A stretch of 28,926 nt of DNA from positions 1-28,926 of the forward strand of contig JAZQKW010000095.1 in the NCBI GenBank assembly GCA_045542375.1, read 5' to 3'. This document shows, piece after piece, positions 14,374 to 22,247 of this stretch. The stretch is from Eshraghiella sp045542375 (lineage in GTDB: Bacteria > Bacillota > Clostridia > Lachnospirales > Lachnospiraceae). The number at the start of each line of letters is the position of its first letter. Positions within the stretch are counted from its first letter, which is position 1. A program made the translations under genes and the position numbers. The notes under the pieces are model-generated. The model did not search any database and was not told where the DNA came from. It saw only the letters and a program-made list of their open reading frames with translations.

Positions 14374-15060
14374 ATGATTGATTTAAAGAACGTTTCCAAA
14401 ACATATTCATCAGGCGTTGATGCATTGAATGATGTGACGATTCATATTGATAAAGGCGAATTTGTATTTATAGTTGGAACAAGTGGTTCGGGAAAGTCTA
14501 CACTTATCAGACTTCTTCTTAAGGAACTTGACCCAACGTCAGGAACCATTGTGGTTAACGGGAAGAATTACTCTAAGGTGAGAAGAAGAAAGCTTCCTCT
14601 TATCAGAAGAGATATAGGTGTTGTTTTTCAGGATTTCAGACTTTTGGAAGACAGAAATGTATTCGAGAATGTTGCTTTTGCACAGAAGGCAATTGAAGCA
14701 CCTAACAGAAGAATTCGTTCTAAGGTATTACAGAAGTTAGCGGTAGTTGGTCTGGTTGATAAGATAAGGACCAATCCGAAGGAGTTATCAGGCGGTGAAC
14801 AGCAGAGAGTTGCAATAGCAAGAGCGTTAGTTAACGAGCCTGCTATTTTGCTTGCAGATGAACCGACAGGTAACCTTGATGAGAATAATTCATGGGATAT
14901 TATGAAGCTTCTTGAAGAGGCTAATGAAGCGGGAACTACTGTTATAGTTGTTACCCATAATATGGATATCGTCCGCAATATGAAGAAGAGAACTATCCGA
15001 ATCAATGATGGTGTTGTTACTCATGATGTTAAGGAAGGCGGTATGATATATGAAACTTAG
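14374..15060 (+). CDS. ftsE: Cell division ATP-binding protein FtsE
   Basis: 228 residues, full length. Seen: Walker A GTSGSGKS (35-42), VVFQDFRLLEDRNVFENV (the FtsE-characteristic Q-loop region), signature LSGGEQQRVAIARAL, Walker B ILLADEPTGNLD, and VVTHNMDIV. FtsE is the ATPase of FtsEX, which couples the division machinery to peptidoglycan hydrolysis outside the membrane. It overlaps ftsX by 11 bases, and the M23 hydrolase follows directly, so regulator and effector are in one operon. Confidence 0.96.
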   Translation: MIDLKNVSKTYSSGVDALNDVTIHIDKGEFVFIVGTSGSGKSTLIRLLLKELDPTSGTIVVNGKNYSKVRRRKLPLIRRDIGVVFQDFRLLEDRNVFENVAFAQKAIEAPNRRIRSKVLQKLAVVGLVDKIRTNPKELSGGEQQRVAIARALVNEPAILLADEPTGNLDENNSWDIMKLLEEANEAGTTVIVVTHNMDIVRNMKKRTIRINDGVVTHDVKEGGMIYET

Positions 15061-15961
15061 GTCACTTGGATACTGCCTTGTACAGGGAATGAAGAACATA
15101 GGCAGAAACAGAATTTTTTCTTTTGCCTCAGTGGCTACCATATCTTTATGTATTTTTATCCTTGGCCTGTTCTATGCAATTAGCTCCAATGTTAATTATA
15201 TGGTTAACAACATGTCTGATAATCTGTGCATCAAAATATTTTTTGATTATGGGATTACAGATGAGAGAATTGAGTCAATTGGAAATACCATAAAGGAAAT
15301 GGATGGTGTTACAGATATCCACTATACTTCTAAGGAAGAGGCGTGGGAACAGTTCAAAGAAGAATACTTTGGAGAAGAATATAAAGACCTTGCAGATGGT
15401 TTTGAGAATGATAATCCTTTGGCTAATTCTGCGTCATATGAGATTTATTATGATGATGCAGGGGCTCAGGGAAGGCTTGTAGAGCAGATTAAGGTTATAG
15501 ACGGAGTCAGAAAGATTAATACGTCAGAGTCCGCAGCTAATGGTCTTGACGAGATGAATACCCTTGTTAAGATTGTGTCAATCGCTGTGTTTGCAGTACT
15601 TTTGGCGATTGCGCTTTTCCTTATTAACAATACGATTTCCATTGGAATTTCGGTTCGTAACGAGGAAATTGGAATTATGAGACTTCTTGGAGCGCGTAAT
15701 GGATTTATAAGGGCACCGTTTATAGTTGAAGGAATGGTTATTGGTACAGTAGGAGCAATTATACCTATTTTAATTATTTATTTTGCATATGAGAAATTAA
15801 TCACATACATTATGAATAATTTTTCGATTTTGGACAGATTGCTTACCTTCCAGCCGGCAAGTGATATTAATGCCGTATTTATTCCGGTGGCACTTGTGTT
15901 AGGCTTAGGTCTTGGACTTATAGGTAGTATTATGTCCGTAGGTAAACATTTGAAAGCATAG
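15050..15961 (+). CDS. ftsX: Cell division protein FtsX
   Basis: 303 residues with four membrane helices (about 22-44, 172-194, 224-246, 275-296), a large extracellular loop 45-170 that binds the hydrolase in characterised systems, and the cytoplasmic coupling motif RNEEIGIMRLLGARNGFIR. AAGGAAGG lies within the end of ftsE. FtsX transmits FtsE ATPase movement to the extracellular hydrolase (PcsB in streptococci, EnvC in E. coli). The M23 gene nine bases downstream is the obvious partner. Confidence 0.96.
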   Translation: MKLRSLGYCLVQGMKNIGRNRIFSFASVATISLCIFILGLFYAISSNVNYMVNNMSDNLCIKIFFDYGITDERIESIGNTIKEMDGVTDIHYTSKEEAWEQFKEEYFGEEYKDLADGFENDNPLANSASYEIYYDDAGAQGRLVEQIKVIDGVRKINTSESAANGLDEMNTLVKIVSIAVFAVLLAIALFLINNTISIGISVRNEEIGIMRLLGARNGFIRAPFIVEGMVIGTVGAIIPILIIYFAYEKLITYIMNNFSILDRLLTFQPASDINAVFIPVALVLGLGLGLIGSIMSVGKHLKA

Positions 15962-15970
15962 GGAGGACTT

Positions 15971-17308
15971 ATGAAAACTAAAATCACTAAAATTTTAGCT
16001 GTCATACTTGCTTTTGCAATTACTATACTGTGTGGACTTGATGAGATTAGAGAGATTAGGGCAGACCAGGCAGCTGTTGATGATGCCCAGAATCAGGTGG
16101 AAAATACCAAGCAGGAAATAGCTAATCTTAAGAATGAATTACAGAATATTGCGTCCAATATTACTGATACGAAGACTTATATTCTTGAGCTTGACCAGAA
16201 GCTTGCAGGATATACACAGAAGCTTTTTGAATGCCAGAACTTTATTGATAATAAGCAGGCAGAGATAGAAGCTAAGATAACAGAGATTAATGCCAAGGAA
16301 GCAGAAATCACTGAACAGGAAGACTATCTTGTAGTTGTCAAGAAGGATGAGGAAAAACAATACGAAGCCATGAAGCTCAGAATACAGTATATGTATGAGA
16401 ATGGCGATATGACATTCCTTGATATGATTTTTGACTCAGATGATATGTCGGATGTATTAGGTAAAACAGAGTATGTTAACAGTATCACAGCATACGACAG
16501 ACAGAAAATGAAAGAGCTTGCAGAGACCAAGGAGCAGGTTAACCAGATTCTGGATACCCTTGGTAAGCAGAAGAATGCATTACAGGAAGAAAGAAAGGTT
16601 CTTGAGGGCCACCAGAAGGAACTTCTTGTACTGAAAGCAGACCTTGAGGCTCAGTATAGTTATATTGATTTGATAATTACAGAGAAAAATAATTACCTTA
16701 CTTCTATGGAGAATCAGCAGATTTCACAGCAACAGAAAATTGAAGCTGCTGAGCAGGCGCTCAGAGAACAGGAAGCAGTTCTTGAGGCGGCTAAGAAGGC
16801 ATGGGAGGAGGAACAGAAGAGAGCGGAAGCTAATGGTGGTGATGCCAATGCGGAAGCGGATAAGACGCTGGAAGCAATTGGACTTAACGGAGGCTTTACA
16901 TGGCCGATTCCGGGTTATAACAGAATTACTTCTGAGTGGAATCCGGGAAGAGTTCATCCAATTCTTGGAATAGTTAAGCTTCATGACGGAATGGATATCT
17001 CTAACTGGGGGATATATGGCAAACCGATTGTTGCAGCATATTCAGGAACAGTTGCTATTGCCGATTCGTCTAACTCGACTACAGGATATGGTTATTATGT
17101 AAGAATAGACCATGGTGTAGGTGTTTCCACACTGTATGCACATTGCTCAGCCCTTGCAGTATCAGCAGGACAGCAGGTGTCAGCAGGACAGGTAATTGGT
17201 TATGTAGGAAGTACGGGCTACAGTACAGGTGCGCATCTTCATTTTAGTGTGTTTGTAAAGGGACAGAGTGTTAATCCGAGAGATTACATCACAATTCCTA
17301 CATATTAA
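15971..17308 (+). CDS. Secreted coiled-coil M23 peptidase (EnvC/PcsB-like murein hydrolase or activator)
   Basis: 445 residues. A signal peptide (about 1-31) leads to a long coiled coil (roughly 33-285, with the paired Q/E/K heptads and a helical break around VVKKDEEKQYEAMKL), then a LytM/M23 domain at about 330-440. The zinc-site residues are present: His338 and Asp342 (LHDGMD), His391 in LYAHC, and His424 in HLHF, so the domain looks catalytic and not degenerate as in EnvC. Operon position right after ftsEX argues that FtsX controls it at the division site. Short hairpin and then ctpA follow. Confidence 0.93.
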   Translation: MKTKITKILAVILAFAITILCGLDEIREIRADQAAVDDAQNQVENTKQEIANLKNELQNIASNITDTKTYILELDQKLAGYTQKLFECQNFIDNKQAEIEAKITEINAKEAEITEQEDYLVVVKKDEEKQYEAMKLRIQYMYENGDMTFLDMIFDSDDMSDVLGKTEYVNSITAYDRQKMKELAETKEQVNQILDTLGKQKNALQEERKVLEGHQKELLVLKADLEAQYSYIDLIITEKNNYLTSMENQQISQQQKIEAAEQALREQEAVLEAAKKAWEEEQKRAEANGGDANAEADKTLEAIGLNGGFTWPIPGYNRITSEWNPGRVHPILGIVKLHDGMDISNWGIYGKPIVAAYSGTVAIADSSNSTTGYGYYVRIDHGVGVSTLYAHCSALAVSAGQQVSAGQVIGYVGSTGYSTGAHLHFSVFVKGQSVNPRDYITIPTY

Positions 17309-17322
17309 TATGGTATTATGAA

Positions 17323-17342
17323 CCCCCGGAGTAATCCGGGGG
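17323..17342 (+). other. Intercistronic stem-loop with GNRA tetraloop
   Basis: CCCCCGGA / TCCGGGGG, 8 bp, closed by a GTAA loop, lies between the M23 and ctpA genes. There is no T run after it, so it is not a standard terminator. It may protect or process the mRNA, changing the ratio of the two products. Confidence 0.7.
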
Positions 17343-17370
17343 ATAAATTGGTATATAGATAGGAGAAGTT

Positions 17371-18549
17371 ATGGAACAGAGACAATTTAGAAGAGGAATG
17401 CTGGCAGGAGCCATATTAGTTCTTATTCCTGTAATGATATGTCTTGCGATAGGGATGAAGTTCATTCTTGGAAAGAAGGTTAATCTTCCACCAGAGACAG
17501 TAAGCAAGATTAATCTTGTGTTAGAGGTTTTAGAGAATGAATATCTTTTTGAATACACGGATGAGGATATTGAAAATGGTATTATGAAGGGGCTTATGCA
17601 GGGAATAGGAGACGTATATTCTGAATACTATACCGTTAAGGAATTTAATGATATGGTTGCATCCACAAAGGGTAATTTTTGTGGAATAGGAGTTATGATA
17701 AGACAGAATGCAGAGACCGGGCTGGTAGATGTTGTTGATGTTCTTGAAGGGGGCAGTGCTATTGAAGCCGGAATTAAGACCGGTGACACGATTGTGGCAG
17801 TAGATGGAAAGAGAATTCCTGATGATGTTACGGCGGAAGTGGCTATGGACATGGTTAGAGGCGAAGCCGGTACTAATGTTAAGCTTACAGTCATCAGAGA
17901 TGGTGAGAGTCTTGATTTTGAAATGACAAGAAAGGTAATGCCTGTAATATCTGTAAAGTACGAGATGAAGGATGATGATATAGGTTATATCTATCTTGAA
18001 CAGTTTACGGATGCATCAGCCAGACAATTTAAAGAGGCAATGGATGCCCTTGTGAAGGAAGGTATGAAAGGGCTTATAATTGATGTGCGTAATAATCCTG
18101 GTGGAACACTAACAAGTGTTCTTGCAATATCTGATTACCTTATGCCGGAAGGTCTTATTATGTATGAAGAAGATAAGAATGGTAACAGACAGGAATACAA
18201 TTCAACAGACGCAGATGCACATCTTAATGTTCCTTGCGTAATTCTTGCTAATGAGAACAGTGCAAGTGCGTCAGAAGTGTTTGCAGGTGCAATGAAGGAT
18301 CACAAGCTTGCTACAATTGTTGGTAAGACCACGTATGGTAAGGGTATCGTTCAGACATTGAGAATGTTGTCTGACGGTACAGGGATGAAGTTTACGCACA
18401 AGCATTATTTTACACCGAATGGAAATTATATTCACGGTACAGGAATCAAGCCGGATATTGAAGTAGAATTAGATAAGGATTTATATGTTAATGAAGGTAT
18501 AGACAGCCAGTATGAAGCTGCTGTTAAGCACCTTAAAGAAACAATGTAA
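17371..18549 (+). CDS. S41 family C-terminal processing protease (CtpA/CtpB)
   Basis: 392 residues. One N-terminal membrane anchor (about 10-32), a helical region, a PDZ domain (about 103-185, FCGIGVMIR to GESLDF), then the S41 core: IIDVRNNPGGTLTSV, ENSASASEVFAGA with the nucleophile in the SASAS group (Ser299), GKTTYGKG with the general-base Lys324, and HYFTPNG...HGTGIKPDIEVEL. Such proteases cut target proteins at the outer face of the membrane. Lying behind ftsEX and the M23 gene, it may process the hydrolase or a division factor; this is inference. A terminator follows. Confidence 0.95.
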   Translation: MEQRQFRRGMLAGAILVLIPVMICLAIGMKFILGKKVNLPPETVSKINLVLEVLENEYLFEYTDEDIENGIMKGLMQGIGDVYSEYYTVKEFNDMVASTKGNFCGIGVMIRQNAETGLVDVVDVLEGGSAIEAGIKTGDTIVAVDGKRIPDDVTAEVAMDMVRGEAGTNVKLTVIRDGESLDFEMTRKVMPVISVKYEMKDDDIGYIYLEQFTDASARQFKEAMDALVKEGMKGLIIDVRNNPGGTLTSVLAISDYLMPEGLIMYEEDKNGNRQEYNSTDADAHLNVPCVILANENSASASEVFAGAMKDHKLATIVGKTTYGKGIVQTLRMLSDGTGMKFTHKHYFTPNGNYIHGTGIKPDIEVELDKDLYVNEGIDSQYEAAVKHLKETM

Positions 18550-18558
18550 ATGAATAAT

Positions 18559-18596
18559 AAAGTACGGGACAGAGTTGGATTTGTTCTGTACTTTTT
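18559..18596 (+). terminator. Terminator of the ftsEX operon
   Basis: AAAGTACGGGACA at 18559-18571 pairs with TGTTCTGTACTTT at 18582-18594 (two wobbles), followed by T5. It ends the cell-wall operon before the LuxE-led operon; the 40 bases after it are AT-rich, with TATAAA at 18600-18605 but no convincing -35. Confidence 0.85.
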
Positions 18597-18635
18597 GTGT
18601 ATAAATATTTAAAATATATAAAGAGGAGGAACAAT

Positions 18636-19754
18636 ATGACAGCGAGAGAACAATTGATTAACTGGGAAGACGTATATGACCATGAGGGGTCTTCTGAGGT
18701 GTTTATGGAGTCTATGCGTGATTGTCTGAGACATCACATGGAGAATAATGAATTTTTTGGTAAGCTGATGGCGGCAAAAGGGGTTAATCCTGATGAACTG
18801 GTCGGTGAAGAAGACCTTGAAAAGCTTCCTTGCATACATGCCAACTTTTTTAAGAAATATGAAGTGTTAAGTGTTAAGAGAGAAGAAATTGTGGAGTATG
18901 CGACAAGCTCAGGAACAAGTGGACAGAAAAGTCAGATGTTTTTTGATAAGGAATCCTTGGATTTTGGTAACTCAATGGTAAGAAATGAGTTCCGACATTT
19001 TGGTTTTATATCGGATGAACCTACTAATTATCTTCTTTTTACATATGAACCGGCAGATGTAAGCAAGAATCTTGGAACAGCTAAGACGGACGTTGGGCTG
19101 TTAAGCTATGCTCCGGTTAATGATACTTTTTTTGCCCTCAGATACAATGGACAGGGACATGATTTTGACGTATACGGAACCATACAGACTCTTGAGAAAT
19201 ATGAAGAGCAGGGATTGCCGGTACGAATTTTTGGCTTCCCTTCATTCTTATACTTTACAGTGAAACAGATGAAGGATACCGGACACAGACCATTGAAGCT
19301 TAATAAGCTTTCCATGACTATGCTTGGAGGCGGATGGAAGGGTTATGCGGATAAACAGATATCCAAGACAGAGCTTTATGAGTTAGTAGAAGAGATGCTT
19401 GGAATACCAGAAGCTAACTGCAGGGATGGATATGGCTCTACTGAGCATTCAGTGCCATATTTTGAATGCCCGAAGCATCATTTTCATATACCTGTTTACA
19501 GCAGAATGATTATCAGGGATGTGGAGACACTTGAACCATTGCCATATGGGAAGGCTGGATTTGCCAACTTCATTACACCGCATTTATTAAGCGTTCCAGC
19601 AGTATCGGTGCTTATGGGAGACATGGCGGTACTGCATCCGGCATGTGAGTGTGGCTGTGGAATAAAGACACCTTTTATGGAGATTATTGGTCGTGCAGGA
19701 ACCAGCAAGGCGAAGAGCTGTGCCATTACTGCCAGCGAACTTTTGAAGAGATAG
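18636..19754 (+). CDS. luxE: LuxE-type acyl-protein synthetase
   Basis: 372 residues, the usual LuxE length (about 370-380). LuxE activates a carboxylic acid with ATP and carries it on a cysteine before LuxC reduces it. Seen: adenylate-forming motif SSGTSGQKS (91-99), the A5-type YGSTEH (266-271), a Cys/His-rich stretch FECPKHHFH followed by CECGCG, and GRAGTSKAKSCAIT with Cys362, which corresponds in position and context to the acylated cysteine near the LuxE C-terminus of bioluminescent bacteria. ATG 18636 has AGAGGAGG. It is the first gene of the operon. The luciferase subunits and LuxD are absent, so its substrate is unknown. Confidence 0.9.
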   Translation: MTAREQLINWEDVYDHEGSSEVFMESMRDCLRHHMENNEFFGKLMAAKGVNPDELVGEEDLEKLPCIHANFFKKYEVLSVKREEIVEYATSSGTSGQKSQMFFDKESLDFGNSMVRNEFRHFGFISDEPTNYLLFTYEPADVSKNLGTAKTDVGLLSYAPVNDTFFALRYNGQGHDFDVYGTIQTLEKYEEQGLPVRIFGFPSFLYFTVKQMKDTGHRPLKLNKLSMTMLGGGWKGYADKQISKTELYELVEEMLGIPEANCRDGYGSTEHSVPYFECPKHHFHIPVYSRMIIRDVETLEPLPYGKAGFANFITPHLLSVPAVSVLMGDMAVLHPACECGCGIKTPFMEIIGRAGTSKAKSCAITASELLKR

Positions 19755-19766
19755 AGGAGGATTGCC

Positions 19767-22232
19767 GTGGAAGTTATTATTGAAGGAATACGAGTTGAGA
19801 GAGACAAGGCAGTCTGCCTTAGCGGAGTAGAAGATGCTATATTAAGAACACTGGCAGGGGGAGTGCCGGATATAAGACGGATTATTTCAAGCCTTGACAG
19901 ATTAGGTAAGTGTCTTATAGAGGATGAGGAATTTCTTGTCCCTGAGCTTATGGAGCTTGGACTTACAAGAGAAGAAGCAATTATAACGAAAAGAGAGTCG
20001 GCAGGAGTATTGTCGTCAGAGGAATCATTCAAAAAATTGAGAAGAGAATTGGGTGGTCTTCCATTTGAGATTAACAGACTCAGCACCAGAGAAGATGAGT
20101 TTGAGGGCTGGATGCCAGTAGGTGTACTTGGACATGTAACAAGCTCTAATGACGCCATGCTGCCGTTCTTCAGTTCTGTAGAAGGTATACTGACAGGAAA
20201 TATCAATGTGATTAAGACTGCTTCAGGTGCACATAAGGTTGCAATGGCAATGGTTGAAAAATTATGTGAGATAGATAATAAGCTGTGCCCATATTTTTAT
20301 GTATTTCCGTTATCGTCTAAGGATGAAGAATTATTAAAAGCAATGTTTTCTATGTGTAATGCCATTGCTGTATGGGGTTCTGATGCTGCAACCTCAGGTG
20401 TTCGAAAGCTTGCTCCTGCAGGAGTTAAGATTGTAGAGTGGGGGAACCGTATTAGTTTTGCCTACTTTACCAGAGAAGGATGGACGAGGGAAGCACTTAC
20501 AGGACTTGCACAGGATGTATGTGTTAATGACCAGCAGGCATGTAGTGCACCACAGATGGTATATTATGAGACTGAGAGCAGGGAGGAACTTATTTCCTTT
20601 GCAGAAGATATGATGACAGCGCTGCAGGAAGTGTCTGATACATATCCGATTCACCCTATGACAGAACCGGAGAGGGCTGAATTGACAACACAGATACAGT
20701 TATGTTATTTGGATGAGATGATGAATGAAGCTAAGCTTTTTGAAGGAAAAGGCTGTCGTATATTTGTTAAATTCGATAACGAGCTTACAGCATCTCCATT
20801 GTATCGTACATTAATTGTCAAGCCTGTCAGAAGAAAAGATATTATTGCAGCACTGCATCCTTTCCGTTCCTATCTGCAGAGTGCAGGCGTATCCTGCGGA
20901 ACAGAAGAAATTGCAGAATTAAGCAGAATGTTAATGGCAGGTGGAGTTAACAGAATTACAGAACCGGGGCTTATGATGGGAGGATACACAGGGGAGCCTC
21001 ATGATGGTGTAAGAGCTATGACTCAGTACCTTAAGAGAGTAAGCTTTATTAATAATAAAATGCCAAGAGGAAGCATGTCCCTTGCAGAAATGGAATGTGC
21101 CAAGGCAGAACCATTTGATGGTGGCACACCGATAATGAGAAAAGAAGATTTTCCAAGTGAAAGAGAGATTAAGGATACAGGCTATCTCCTTCTTAAAAGT
21201 GGTGGCAGTTCAGGAAAGGCTAAATATGCACCACATACTTACAAGGATGCAGAGATGACTTATGAGGAAGGCTCTCGTTTTATGATTGCGGCAGGAATAG
21301 ACCCTAAGACAGATGTATGTATGAATCTGTTTTATTCCGGTAGTCTGTACGGTGGCTTCATCAGTATATATGAGTCTTTGAAAAGAGCGGATATCGTTCA
21401 GCTCCCGATGACAGCAGAGATGGATATGGAATATGTTGCAGGCGAAATTGTGGCCAATAAGGTAAATGTCCTTGTGGGAATGCCTACATATATTCTTAAG
21501 CTGTTCAGAGAACAGAGAAAAGTACTTGAAGAATATGGAGGGGTTGAGAAAATCCTTTACGGTGGAGAACATTTTGACCCTGCACAGATAGTATTTTTGA
21601 AAGAGACTTTTGGAGTTAAGAGAATAGGCTCCTTGGCTTATGGGTGTAATGAAATCGGTTCAATGGGATATGCGTGTGAATATTGTGAGGGCAGTGAACA
21701 CCATGTTGTGGCAAGTAAATACCTTGAAATTCTGAAAATGGACAGTGATGAGCCGGTGGAAGATGGAGAGATTGGTCGTCTTGTGTGGACCCCGAGAGAC
21801 CAGGAAAATATCTCAATCAAGAGATACGAAATCGGAGATTTGGGCCGTTTCATCAAGGAACCATGCCGTTGCGGAAGAATTGCACCGAAATTTGAACTGT
21901 TAGGTAGATTTGGAGACGTGTTCAAATTTGCTACTAACTATGTTAATTATCGTAAAGTTAAATCCGTATTTGGTGAATTAATGAATTACACCGGATGGCT
22001 GCAGATTGTTTTATCATATGATGATACAAGCTGTATGAGTATCTGTGTGGAGGAGGATTTTGGTTACTCTGAAGAAGAGGCACTAACCATACTTGCAGAT
22101 AATTACGCCGAGATTAAGGAGTGCGTTACAGACAGAACGGGCAGGGTTGAGATTAAAAAAATGTCAAAGGACGATTTCATACTTAGCACCGGAGGGGGCA
22201 AAGTAAGAAGTGTAATTGATAATAGAAACTAA
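19767..22232 (+). CDS. LuxC acyl reductase fused to a PaaK-like adenylate-forming domain
   Basis: 821 residues starting at GTG 19767, with AGAGGAGG overlapping the luxE stop. Residues 1-430 are LuxC-like (PF05893): MPVGVLGHVTSSNDAM nucleotide-binding region, AVWGSDAATSGVRKLAP, and DQQACSAPQ with the candidate catalytic Cys259 that takes the acyl group and is reduced to aldehyde. Residues about 450-821 are PaaK-like: LKSGGSSGKAKYAPHT (A3), AYGCNE (A5), RYEIGD (A7), C-terminal GGGKVRSVIDNRN with the A10-type Lys, plus CEYCEG and CRC cysteine pairs that could bind a metal. The fusion of a reductase with an acid-activating domain is unusual. It probably acts with LuxE. Confidence 0.88.
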   Translation: MEVIIEGIRVERDKAVCLSGVEDAILRTLAGGVPDIRRIISSLDRLGKCLIEDEEFLVPELMELGLTREEAIITKRESAGVLSSEESFKKLRRELGGLPFEINRLSTREDEFEGWMPVGVLGHVTSSNDAMLPFFSSVEGILTGNINVIKTASGAHKVAMAMVEKLCEIDNKLCPYFYVFPLSSKDEELLKAMFSMCNAIAVWGSDAATSGVRKLAPAGVKIVEWGNRISFAYFTREGWTREALTGLAQDVCVNDQQACSAPQMVYYETESREELISFAEDMMTALQEVSDTYPIHPMTEPERAELTTQIQLCYLDEMMNEAKLFEGKGCRIFVKFDNELTASPLYRTLIVKPVRRKDIIAALHPFRSYLQSAGVSCGTEEIAELSRMLMAGGVNRITEPGLMMGGYTGEPHDGVRAMTQYLKRVSFINNKMPRGSMSLAEMECAKAEPFDGGTPIMRKEDFPSEREIKDTGYLLLKSGGSSGKAKYAPHTYKDAEMTYEEGSRFMIAAGIDPKTDVCMNLFYSGSLYGGFISIYESLKRADIVQLPMTAEMDMEYVAGEIVANKVNVLVGMPTYILKLFREQRKVLEEYGGVEKILYGGEHFDPAQIVFLKETFGVKRIGSLAYGCNEIGSMGYACEYCEGSEHHVVASKYLEILKMDSDEPVEDGEIGRLVWTPRDQENISIKRYEIGDLGRFIKEPCRCGRIAPKFELLGRFGDVFKFATNYVNYRKVKSVFGELMNYTGWLQIVLSYDDTSCMSICVEEDFGYSEEEALTILADNYAEIKECVTDRTGRVEIKKMSKDDFILSTGGGKVRSVIDNRN

Positions 22233-22247
22233 CAGGAGAAATGACAG

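Noticed and set aside
18600..18635. Promoter of the LuxE-led operon
   Set aside because: TATAAA at 18600 and TATATA at 18615 are present but neither has a -35 at acceptable spacing; the true promoter cannot be named from sequence.
19496..20206. Long open frame on the minus strand opposite luxE and luxC (236 codons)
   Set aside because: Serine/isoleucine-rich, no domain, no ribosome site, fully opposite two clearly coding genes.
18636..22232. Bioluminescence (lux) operon
   Set aside because: luxE- and luxC-like genes are present but luxA, luxB and luxD are not, and the rest of the operon is regulatory and transport-related.
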